DNA from: Streptoalloteichus tenebrarius
Lineage (GTDB): Bacteria; Actinomycetota; Actinomycetes; Mycobacteriales; Pseudonocardiaceae
Direction of reading: 5' to 3'
DNA: 64,000 nt
Assembly: GCF_024171885.1 (NCBI RefSeq)
Contig: NZ_JAMTCP010000001.1
Location: 124,001-188,000, forward strand
Below are positions 51,945 through 59,737 of this stretch, one piece after another. Below the pieces are notes generated by a model that searched no databases, was not told where the DNA came from, and worked only from the letters and a program-made list of their open reading frames with translations. A program made the translations under genes and the position numbers. Within the stretch, counting starts at the first letter, position 1. Every line of letters begins with the position of its first letter.

Positions 51945-53612
51945 TCACGAGCAGTCGGCGGTCTCCCGGGCCGGCTGGTACTCGGCGACCTCGCCGTCTC
52001 GCAGCACCAGCCGGGAACCGGTGAACCGGGAACGCATCCGGCGGTCGTGGGTCACGACCACCAGCGCGCCCTCGTAGCCCGCCAGCGCCTGCTCCAACTC
52101 CTCGACCAGCGCCGGGGAGAGGTGGTTGGTGGGCTCGTCCAGCAACAGCAGGTCCACGGGTTCGGTGACCAGCCGTGCCAGCTCGATCCGCCGCCGTTGC
52201 CCGTAGGACAGTTCCCCCACCCGCAACCGGAGGTCGGCCGGGTCGAACAACCCGAGCGAGAGCAACGTCTCCGTGTGCTCGTCGACGTCCCCGACCCGTC
52301 CCCACCCGAACGCCTGCGGCACCGTCAACCCAGGGGGCAACGGGCTCTCCTCCTGGCGCAGGTGCCCGACCCGTCCCGGCACCAGCACCGTTCCGGTGTC
52401 CGGCCGGATCTCGCCGGCGAGCACCCGCATGAGGGTGCTCTTGCCGGCGCCGTTTGGGCCGGTCACCAGCAGCCGCTCCCCGGGCAGGACGCGCAGTGAC
52501 GGGACGTGGAGACGCGTCCCGACCCGCACGTCGCGCAGGTCGGCGACCGCGGCGATCTCCTCCGCGGCGGCGCCGGTGGTGGCGATGCGCGCGGTGAAGA
52601 CCAACGGATCGCGCGGCGGTGCGACCGGGTTCTCGGTCAGCCGCTCGACCCGCTCCTTGGCGTTGCGGATGCGCCCCATCGCGCCGTGGCCGCGTCCCCT
52701 GGTCCGGAAGGCGCCGTGGCCGAAGACGGCGAACGGCAGCTTCCGGGGGATCGCCTCCAACCGCACGACGTTGGCGGCGACCAGGCGCCGCTGTCGGGTC
52801 AGCTCGGCGCGCCAGTCCTCGTACTCCTGGAGCCTCCGCCGCCGTTCGGCGGCCTTGGCCGTGAGGTATCCGTCGTAACCGTTGCCGTAGCGGGAGACCT
52901 GACCGGACTCCACCTCCAGGATCGTCGTGGTCAACCGTTCCAGGAACACGCGGTCGTGGGTGACCGCGACGACGGTGCCCCGGTGGGCGCGCAGGTGCGC
53001 CTCCAGCCAGGCCACCGCGCTGTCGTCGAGGTCGTTGGTCGGCTCGTCCAACAGCAGCAGCTCGGGCGAGGAGGCCAGCGTGGCGGCCAGCGCCAGCCGG
53101 GACCGTTCGCCGCCGGACAGGCTGCCCAACACCCTGTCCCTGGCCAGACCGGGCAGTCCCAGGCCGTGGAGCGCGCTGTCGACCCGGGAGTCGGCCTCGT
53201 AGCCGCCCCGCGCCTCGTAGTCCTCGACGAGCCTGGCGTAGCGGCGGAGCGCCGCCCCCAGCTCGGACTCGGGCACGGTCTCCATCTCGACCTCGGCCCG
53301 GTGGATCCGGGCCTCCAGGTCGCGGAGGTCGGCGAGGGCGAGGTCGACGGCGTCCCGCACCGTCGCCGTCGAGGGGAGCTCCAGCGTCTGGGCCAGGTAG
53401 CCGACGCCGCCGGGGGCGACGACGACCAGGTCGCCGTTGTCCGGGCGCTCCCGGCCCGCGAGGAGCCGGAGCAGGGTGGACTTGCCGGAGCCGTTGTCCC
53501 CGATGACGCCGACCTTCTCGCCGGGCTTGACGGTGAACGAGACCCGGTCGAGCACGACACGCTCGTCGTAACGCTTGGTGATGTCATGAAGGGTGAGTTG
53601 CGCGATTCGCAT
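51945..53612 (-). CDS. ABC-F ATPase, antibiotic-resistance type
   Basis: A 555-residue soluble protein with two ABC domains: Walker A GDNGSGKSTLLRLL, signature SLSGGERSRLALA, Walker B LLLLDEPTNDLDD; then GPNGAGKSTLMRVL, ELSYGQRRRIELA, LLLLDEPTNHL. The charged linker between them (about residues 235-330, with a GRGHGAMGR loop) corresponds to the P-site tRNA interaction motif. There is no membrane segment, so it is not a transporter. ABC-F proteins of this class (TlrC, OleB, VmlR relatives) protect ribosomes from macrolides, lincosamides and related drugs. Nothing ties it to either biosynthetic cluster here. ATG 53612 follows AGGGGG. Confidence 0.9.
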   Translation of the reverse strand: MRIAQLTLHDITKRYDERVVLDRVSFTVKPGEKVGVIGDNGSGKSTLLRLLAGRERPDNGDLVVVAPGGVGYLAQTLELPSTATVRDAVDLALADLRDLEARIHRAEVEMETVPESELGAALRRYARLVEDYEARGGYEADSRVDSALHGLGLPGLARDRVLGSLSGGERSRLALAATLASSPELLLLDEPTNDLDDSAVAWLEAHLRAHRGTVVAVTHDRVFLERLTTTILEVESGQVSRYGNGYDGYLTAKAAERRRRLQEYEDWRAELTRQRRLVAANVVRLEAIPRKLPFAVFGHGAFRTRGRGHGAMGRIRNAKERVERLTENPVAPPRDPLVFTARIATTGAAAEEIAAVADLRDVRVGTRLHVPSLRVLPGERLLVTGPNGAGKSTLMRVLAGEIRPDTGTVLVPGRVGHLRQEESPLPPGLTVPQAFGWGRVGDVDEHTETLLSLGLFDPADLRLRVGELSYGQRRRIELARLVTEPVDLLLLDEPTNHLSPALVEELEQALAGYEGALVVVTHDRRMRSRFTGSRLVLRDGEVAEYQPARETADCS

Positions 53613-53986
53613 AAGGGAATCCCCCTGTTCTCGGCCGGGCCGATCGGAACGGATCGAGGGCGTGACCGTGCGCGAGACAGACCGCGAGTGAGAGGCGGCG
53701 AGAAAGGATCAGCGCACGGATGAGCGCGTCAACAGCGGAGCGGTGCTCGACGCCGTACCGCGCCCGGCGATCACAGAGTTCCCATGCGTCAGAGACTACG
53801 CACGCCGAAGATCTTCTGGCAACCCTTGTGGGGGACGCCACGTCGGGTGAGGTCTTCCCGTCGTGCGCCCCGCCTCGTGTGTTCCGTCCCGCTTCGTGTC
53901 CCGCCTTGGTGTGTGTCCATAGTGGATGGTTGATGTGTTGGCGCCCGTCGGCTCCTGCTCACCCTTCGTCGGGGCGAGCGCGGGAG
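53613..53986. other. ABC-F leader and non-coding DNA
   Basis: The upstream region of the ABC-F gene, 374 bp without a supported gene. Antibiotic-responsive ABC-F genes often have attenuator leaders with a short peptide. On the - strand a four-codon frame MGTL followed by TGA occurs near 53787, but I see no clear alternate hairpins, so this is only a possibility. A near copy of the iterated palindrome is at 53917. Confidence 0.35.
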
Positions 53987-54097
53987 TTGTCCACATCCCC
54001 CGAATTCCTCCACAGGCTCACGTCATGGGCTTGGGGCGGGGGTGGTGGGCCGATAGGCTGGAGCGGGGCTCGCCCCCCAGGGCGGGTGGGGGCTGTC
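53987..54097 (+). repeat. Dispersed DnaA-box repeat, copy B
   Basis: TTGTCCACA at 53987-53995, then 58 bp, then the GC-rich 44-bp core 54054-54097 starting TAGGCTGGAGCGGGGCTCGC. The core is identical base for base to that of copy C, 267 bp downstream. No gene overlaps it. Confidence 0.8.
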
Positions 54098-54253
54098 TCG
54101 GGTGGTGGTGTTCCCGGCCCAGTGGGGTGTCGGCTCCTGTTCCGCGCGAGGTCCGCGGTGTCGAGGGCGGGGCATCCGGCGGCGAAGACGGGATGTCTTG
54201 TTGGTTCGTGTTCCGGGTGGTTGTCAAGCCTGTCGCCGTGTTGGGGGATGGGT

Positions 54254-54364
54254 TTGTCCACAGGTGCCGGAGTTGTCCACAGCCGTCTGATGTGAGCTTC
54301 GGGCGAGGGGCGTTCGCCGGTAGGCTGGAGCGGGGCTCGCCCCCCAGGGCGGGTGGGGGCTGTC
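54254..54364 (+). repeat. Dispersed DnaA-box repeat, copy C
   Basis: Two TTGTCCACA nonamers at 54254-54262 and 54273-54281 (19-bp phasing), then 39 bp, then the 44-bp core 54321-54364, identical to copy B. Between copies B and C (54098-54253) and from 54365 to 54533 I see no gene. Confidence 0.8.
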
Positions 54365-54533
54365 CACTGGGGTGGGGGCCGGTGGGCCGCGTTTGTTCGT
54401 GGCGGCCGAGTATCACGCCAACTGGCCGGGGACAACCCGCCGATCTTCGGGTCCGCGATGGGACCACGGGCTGATGTGAGTGGAGATCAACTGAGCGCAC
54501 GCTGGGCACGACATCGCGAAACGGGAGGTGTCG

Positions 54534-56186
54534 ATGTCGAGGAAACCCGCTGTGCGCCTGGTGGCGATGCTCCTGGCGACGGCTGTTCCGGCGGCGGGCG
54601 CGGTGCTGCTGGCGCCCACCGCCGCCGCTGAGCCGGCTCCGAGGGAAACGCTCACCTGGGAGCCCTGCGCCAAGATCGCCAACGGCTGGGACGAACTCAC
54701 CCACGGCGACACGACAACCGAGTGCGCCACCCTGCGCGTCCCGCTCGACCACGCCAGGCCGGACGGTCGCAAGATCAGTATCGGGGTGAGCCGGCTGAAG
54801 GCCACCGACCCCGCGAAGCGCAGGGGCGTCATCCTGACCAACCCCGGCGGCCCCGGTGGCAGCGGCATCTTCCTGCCGCTGGTCGTGTCCCGCAGCGAGC
54901 TGGCCCCGCTGGCCGCCGAGTACGACATCATCGGGTTCGACCCGCGCGGCGTGGGCTACAGCGACAAGCTGCGCTGTCCCACGCTCCCCGAGGACAACGA
55001 GAAGCCGCCGCCCGGCCTCACCCCGAAGCAGACCGAGAAGTTCCGGTCCGACCAGCAAGCGCGGTACTACAAGCGTTGCGCCGAGACCGACATCGACTTC
55101 ACCAGGCAGCTCACCACGCCGTCGATCGCCCGCGACATGGACGCCATCCGGGTCGCCCTCGGCGAGCAGAAGATCAGCTACTACGGCATCTCCTGGGGCA
55201 CCGCCCTGGGCGCCACCTACCGGAGCCTGTTCGCGGACAAGGTGGACCGGATGGTGCTTGACTCGGTCATGCCGCCGAGGTTCGACCTGGAGGCGATCGA
55301 CGACGACACCGAGGCAGCGGGGGAGAACCTCTTCCACGACTTCACGGCCTGGGTCGCGCGCTATGACGACGTCTACCACTTCGGGAACACCGCGTCCCGG
55401 GTCCGCGACGCCCTGTTCACGCTGCGGGACCAGCTCGCCAGCTCACCGCGCGTGATCGGCTCGGGGCAGTCCCAGATCACCATCGACGGGGACACGGTCA
55501 CCCAGCTCATGCTCGGGCCGCGGTCGCTGTGGGCCGACTGGGCCAGGGACCTGGCCACGATCCGGGACGGCGACGTGCCCGGGGAGGCCAGGCGGGTCGA
55601 GGCGAAGGCGGCCGTGGCGGCGGCGAAGGCCGGGGCCGACCCCCGTTTCGGCTTCGACGAGCGGTTCGAGTACGGCAACGACTTCCAGGGCCACGCCGTG
55701 ATCTGCAACGAGTCGGTGAGCAGCCGCGACTTCGAGACGGTCTGGCGGAACAAGCAGGAGCGGAAGCGGCGCTACCCCGCCGCCGGCGGGCTCTCCCGCC
55801 ACTCCGGCACCTGCGTGGGCTGGCCGTTGCCGACCCAGCCGTGGAACCTGAAGCAGAACAACGCCTCCCTCCAGCTCGTCGGCCACACCTACGAGACCGT
55901 CACCCCGCTGCCCTGGGCGCTGGGGATGCGCAAGAAGATCGGTGGCGCGTTGTTGACCGTCGAGGACGACGTGCACGGCTCGCTCATGCACCTGCCGTGC
56001 GCCAGCGAGGCGGTGAGGTACTTCCGTGACGGCGCCGTGGCCGAGGACTCCTGCCCCGGTGCTCCGATCCCGACACCGGACAGTGTTCGCCAGGTGACCG
56101 CGATGGAGCGGGTGACCGGTGACCCGCTGCCCGCGACGGCGCCTCGGCCCTACCGGCCCGCGGGCATCCCCGCCGCGCGCGCCTGA
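54534..56186 (+). CDS. Secreted alpha/beta hydrolase, tripeptidyl aminopeptidase-like (S33)
   Basis: A 550-residue exported hydrolase of the S33 proline iminopeptidase/tripeptidyl-aminopeptidase group. A Sec signal with cleavage after Ala-rich LLAPTAAAEP is followed by LTWEPC. The oxyanion region is TNPGGPGGSG and the nucleophile Ser220 in YGISWGT. The His of the triad is probably in EDDVHGSLMH near the C-terminus, and Asp is in the preceding TAP-like C-terminal domain. Six or more cysteines suggest disulfides. It probably trims peptides outside the cell. ATG 54534 has GGGAGG upstream; GTG 54528 is two codons earlier. A strong terminator follows. Confidence 0.9.
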   Translation: MSRKPAVRLVAMLLATAVPAAGAVLLAPTAAAEPAPRETLTWEPCAKIANGWDELTHGDTTTECATLRVPLDHARPDGRKISIGVSRLKATDPAKRRGVILTNPGGPGGSGIFLPLVVSRSELAPLAAEYDIIGFDPRGVGYSDKLRCPTLPEDNEKPPPGLTPKQTEKFRSDQQARYYKRCAETDIDFTRQLTTPSIARDMDAIRVALGEQKISYYGISWGTALGATYRSLFADKVDRMVLDSVMPPRFDLEAIDDDTEAAGENLFHDFTAWVARYDDVYHFGNTASRVRDALFTLRDQLASSPRVIGSGQSQITIDGDTVTQLMLGPRSLWADWARDLATIRDGDVPGEARRVEAKAAVAAAKAGADPRFGFDERFEYGNDFQGHAVICNESVSSRDFETVWRNKQERKRRYPAAGGLSRHSGTCVGWPLPTQPWNLKQNNASLQLVGHTYETVTPLPWALGMRKKIGGALLTVEDDVHGSLMHLPCASEAVRYFRDGAVAEDSCPGAPIPTPDSVRQVTAMERVTGDPLPATAPRPYRPAGIPAARA

Positions 56187-56216
56187 CCACGGCCGACGCT
56201 CACAGCGAGAGAACAG

Positions 56217-56258
56217 GGAAGGGCGGCTCCCGACCTGGTGGCCGGGAGCCGCCCTTCC
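56217..56258 (+). terminator. Terminator after the S33 hydrolase
   Basis: Perfect 16-bp stem (56217-56232 with 56243-56258, arm GGAAGGGCGGCTCCCG), 10-nt loop, 30 bp after the stop. Short GGCGAGGAC/GATGGCGAG repeats follow at about 56290-56335. Confidence 0.88.
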
Positions 56259-56434
56259 GTATTCCGGGCCGAATCCGGTTCCTGCGCGCCGGCGAGGACA
56301 CCGGCGAGGACGATGGCGAGGGCGATGGCGAGGACGATCGCGGCACCCACGGTTTCGTCGGGAATGCCGGCACTGGTGCGGGTCGTCCGCCGGCTCGGCC
56401 GTGAGCACGGGGCCAGAAGGGCCAGGATGAACGC

Positions 56435-56914
56435 GTGACCGAGACGGAGATCCGCCCGGCCCGCGCCGCGGAGTTCGACGCCGTCGCCGGGTTGCGCTGG
56501 CGCTGGGTGGCCGAGCGGGACGGGTTGCCCGCCGCCGGCCGCGACGAGTTCGTGCGGAGGTTCGCCGCGTGGGCGCGGGAGAACGCGGCCACGCACCGGT
56601 GTCTGGTCCTGGTGCGGGAGGGTCAGGTGATCGGGATGGCGTTCCTCGCGATCACCGCGCGTGTGCCGACACCGCTGGCGTTCTCCCGGGCGTCCGGGGA
56701 CGTGCAGAGCGTGTACGTGGCGCCGGAGGCCCGTGACGGTGGCCTCGGCGGCCTGCTGGTCGACGCGGTCCTGCGCCTGGCCACCGAACTCGGGCTGGAG
56801 CGGGTCACCGTGCATTCGTCGGAGCGCGCCGTGTCGGTGTACGAGCGGCACGGGTTCTCAGTGTCCCCGAAACTGCTCCAAGCCGAGGTGCGACTGGGTT
56901 CCCACCACGATTGA
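56435..56914 (+). CDS. GNAT-family N-acetyltransferase
   Basis: A 159-residue GNAT protein. Order of elements: IRPARAAEFDAVAGLRW at the start, the mid-strand GQVIGMAFLAI, then the acetyl-CoA motif VQSVYVAPEARDGGLGGLLVDAVL (the Q/R-x-x-G-x-G/A loop as EARDGGLGG) and the C-terminal AVSVYERHGFSV. Substrate unknown. GTG 56435 fits the fold start. Alone between terminators. Confidence 0.9.
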   Translation: MTETEIRPARAAEFDAVAGLRWRWVAERDGLPAAGRDEFVRRFAAWARENAATHRCLVLVREGQVIGMAFLAITARVPTPLAFSRASGDVQSVYVAPEARDGGLGGLLVDAVLRLATELGLERVTVHSSERAVSVYERHGFSVSPKLLQAEVRLGSHHD

Positions 56915-57035
56915 TCAGGGGGGACCGAGGTTGCGGCCGGGCTGAGGCATGCCAACCACAACCGAACCCCGAAGGACCATCTCTCGTCGGGACGGCGCGC
57001 CCGTCTCTCCCGCGTTGCTGATCTCAGACGGTCGG

Positions 57036-58028
57036 TCACAGGCCGAGCCCCTTCGCGAGGACCGGCCAGGACCGGCGCAGGGCCTGCTGCCAGTAGGGCC
57101 AACTGTGGGTTCCGGCGCCGAAGTCCGTGGTGACCTCGATGCCGGCGTGCCGGAGTTTCCTCGTGAACTCCTGCGACGAGACCGACGCGGCCGACTCCAG
57201 CGCGTCCAGTCGGTACGGCGGGTCGAACGGACCGGGCAGGCCGTTTCCCGAGGACACGTACAGCGGTTTCCCGCGCAGCCGCTCGATGTTGTCGTAGGGG
57301 TTGTGGGAGACCCAGAGTGCGCGGTTGAGGTGTTCACTGCCCCACAGGGCGAGCCAGAGCGGGAAGCCCTCGCGCACGAGGATGCCCTTGATGAGTTCGG
57401 GAACGTGGGCGCCCAGCGTGTTCAGCAGCCCGCTGTAGGAGGCGGCGGCCCCGAACAGGTCGGGGTGGCGGAAGGCGTAGTGCATCGCGCCGAAGCCGCC
57501 CACCGACAGCCCCGCGACCGCGCGGCGCGCGCCGGCCCCGTAGCCGCGTTCGAGGATCTGCCGCACCTCCGTGACGTGGAAGCGCTCCCAGTCGGGTGCG
57601 CCGCCCAACCCGAAGTTCCACCACGCGCTGTACATCCCGGCCCGCCCTCCGCTGGGCATCACGACCAGGACCGGCAGGTTCGCCGTGAACTCCTCGACGT
57701 CGGTGAACTGGGTCCACGACCGGTAGTCGGCGGGCTCGCAGCAGCCGTGCAGCAGCCAGAGGACGGGCCAGTCACGCCGCGCGCGTTCGTGCCAGCCCGC
57801 CGGGACCAGCAGTCGCACCATCGCGATGCGCCCGAGGGCGGGGGAGCTGATCTCCAGATCGAGAACGCGGTCCGAGACCCTGGTCTCCCGCACCACCCGG
57901 GCCCCGTCGTCGGCCTCCGGCGCGGAGGTCGTCTCCCCGCGCGCGGAACCGGGGGACACCGACGTGGCCGCGAGGATCGTCAGGAGTGTCAGGACGAGAC
58001 AACGGGAAAGGCGGCGCCGGGCGACCAT
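57036..58028 (-). CDS. Secreted esterase, Ag85/esterase D-like
   Basis: A 330-residue exported alpha/beta hydrolase (PF00756-type). A signal peptide (RCLVLTLLTILAATSVSPGSARG) is followed by a beta-sandwich start, VPVLWLLHGCC as the oxyanion strand, nucleophile Ser in AVAGLSVGGFGAMH and C-terminal catalytic His in GAGTHSWPYWQQAL. The FHVTEVRQILERGYGAGARRAVAGL region is typical of antigen-85-like acyltransferases and of feruloyl or tributyrin esterases. The organism is not obviously mycolate-bearing, so esterase activity is preferred. GTG or ATG near 58028 has GAGGAGGG upstream. It follows the carboxyltransferase gene by 95 bp. Confidence 0.87.
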   Translation of the reverse strand: MVARRRLSRCLVLTLLTILAATSVSPGSARGETTSAPEADDGARVVRETRVSDRVLDLEISSPALGRIAMVRLLVPAGWHERARRDWPVLWLLHGCCEPADYRSWTQFTDVEEFTANLPVLVVMPSGGRAGMYSAWWNFGLGGAPDWERFHVTEVRQILERGYGAGARRAVAGLSVGGFGAMHYAFRHPDLFGAAASYSGLLNTLGAHVPELIKGILVREGFPLWLALWGSEHLNRALWVSHNPYDNIERLRGKPLYVSSGNGLPGPFDPPYRLDALESAASVSSQEFTRKLRHAGIEVTTDFGAGTHSWPYWQQALRRSWPVLAKGLGL

Positions 58029-58123
58029 CGTCCCTCCTCAGCCATCCATATAGGACACACTGGACACGAGAACACGCTGAACACGAGAAAGCACCGGTCC
58101 CCACTGAACGTGTGGTCACACGG

Positions 58124-59737
58124 TCACAGCGGGATGTTCCCGTGCTTCCGCGCCGGCGTCTCCTGCCGCTTGTCGCGCAGCATCCGGAACGCCCTGGCCA
58201 CCTCGATCCGGCTGGTCGCCGGGCGGATGACCCGGTCGACGTAGCCCCGGTCGGCCGCCGCGTAGGGCGTCGCGAACCGGCGGCGGTAGTCCTCGACGAA
58301 CCGCCGGCGCACGGCCTCGCGCTCCGCCTCGTCCGTCGCGCGGAGCCGCCGCCGGTGCAGGATGGTCACGGCGGCCTCCGCGCCCATCACCGCGATCTCC
58401 GCCGTCGGCCAGGCCAGGTTGACGTCCGCGCCCAGGTGTTTCGAGCCCATCACGGCGTAGCCGCCGCCGTAGGCCTTCCGCACGGCCAGGGTCACCTTGG
58501 GGACCGTCGCCTCGGCGTAGGCGTAGATGAGCTTCGCGCCGCGTCGGATGATGCCGGCGCGCTCCTGCTCCACTCCCGGCAGGTAACCGGGCACGTCGAC
58601 CAGCGTCAGCAGGGGGATGCCGAACGCGTCGCAGAACCGCACGAACCGCCCTGCCTTCTCCGAGGCGTCGATGTCGATCACCCCGGCCAGGTGCAGCGGC
58701 TGGTTCGCGACCACGCCGACCGTGCGGCCCTCCACCCGGCCGAAGCCGCAGATGATGTTGGGGGCGAACCGCTCCTGCACCGCCAGGAACTCGCCGTCGT
58801 CGACCACCGCCCGGATCAGCCGCCCCATGTCGTAGCCCTGGTGCGGGGAGTCCGGGATCAGGTGGTCCAGCGCGAGGTCGGTGGGCGTGAGCGCGTCCTC
58901 GGTGTTGGCCGTGTCGGTCCTGTCGTGCGCGGCGCTGGCGTAGACCGGGCACTCGTCAAGGTTGTTGGCGGGCAGGAACCCGAGCAGCGTCCGCACCCAG
59001 TCGAGCGCGTCCCGCTCGTCGGTCGCGCGGTAGTGGACGTTGCCGGAGACCTCGCTGTTCACCTCGGCGCTCCCGAGTTCCCCCGCCGAGACGTTCTCGC
59101 CGGTCACCGCCGCCACGACCTCCGGCCCGGTGACGAACATGTGCGCGATGTCGTCGACCATCACCACGAAGTCCGTCAGGGCCGGGGTGTAGACGGCTCC
59201 GCCGGCGCACGGCCCCATGACCAGCGAGATCTGCGGAACCACGCCGGAGGCGAGGACGTTGCGGCGGCCCAGTTCCGCGTAGTAGGCCAGGGAGACCACG
59301 CCCTCCTGGATGCGCGCGCCCCCGGAGTCGTTGATGCCGATGACGGGGCAGCCGATCCTCATCGCCAGGTCCATCACCTTGAGCACCTTCTCCCCGAAGA
59401 CCTCGCCCATGCTGCCGCCGAGGACGGTGAAGTCCTGCGAGAACAGGCAGACTGGGCGTCCGTCCACAGTGGCCTGTCCGGTGACCACGCCGTCGCCGTA
59501 GGGGCGCTGCGCGTCCATGTCGAAGTCGGTGCAGCGGTGCCGGGCGAACCGGTCCAGTTCGTAGAAGGAGCCGGGGTCGACCAGGAGGTCGATCCGCTCC
59601 CGGGCGGTGAGCTTCCCCCGGGTGTGTTGCCGGTCCGCCGCGTGCTTCTCGGCGATGCGGAGCACCTCCTCCTCGCGGGCGGCGAGGTCGGCGATGCGGT
59701 AGGCGGTGCTCGGCAGCAGGGGTGGGCCACTGCTCAT
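58124..59737 (-). CDS. Acyl-CoA carboxylase carboxyltransferase (beta) subunit
   Basis: A 537-residue biotin-dependent carboxyltransferase, PccB/AccD type. Both crotonase-like halves are visible: the acyl-CoA site NDSGGARIQEG and GPCAGGAVYTPALTDFV in the N-domain, and DVPGYLPGVEQE, RKAYGGGYAVMGS and the AGRFVRF region in the C-domain. It makes malonyl- or methylmalonyl-CoA (or a longer 2-carboxyacyl-CoA) with a biotin-carrying alpha subunit encoded elsewhere. ATG 59737 overlaps the PKS stop by one base (TGATG), so it is translationally coupled to the PKS and most probably supplies its extender. Length is typical. Confidence 0.94.
   Translation of the reverse strand: MSSGPPLLPSTAYRIADLAAREEEVLRIAEKHAADRQHTRGKLTARERIDLLVDPGSFYELDRFARHRCTDFDMDAQRPYGDGVVTGQATVDGRPVCLFSQDFTVLGGSMGEVFGEKVLKVMDLAMRIGCPVIGINDSGGARIQEGVVSLAYYAELGRRNVLASGVVPQISLVMGPCAGGAVYTPALTDFVVMVDDIAHMFVTGPEVVAAVTGENVSAGELGSAEVNSEVSGNVHYRATDERDALDWVRTLLGFLPANNLDECPVYASAAHDRTDTANTEDALTPTDLALDHLIPDSPHQGYDMGRLIRAVVDDGEFLAVQERFAPNIICGFGRVEGRTVGVVANQPLHLAGVIDIDASEKAGRFVRFCDAFGIPLLTLVDVPGYLPGVEQERAGIIRRGAKLIYAYAEATVPKVTLAVRKAYGGGYAVMGSKHLGADVNLAWPTAEIAVMGAEAAVTILHRRRLRATDEAEREAVRRRFVEDYRRRFATPYAAADRGYVDRVIRPATSRIEVARAFRMLRDKRQETPARKHGNIPL

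Noticed and set aside
44478-54281. DnaA-box nonamers as a replication origin
   Set aside because: There are no dnaA, dnaN or recF genes, the boxes are few and tied to a dispersed repeat, and the two loci are 10 kb apart.
53926-54474. Open frames of 90-180 codons over the DnaA-box repeats
   Set aside because: They consist of the repeated core sequence read through and have no RBS or conserved composition.
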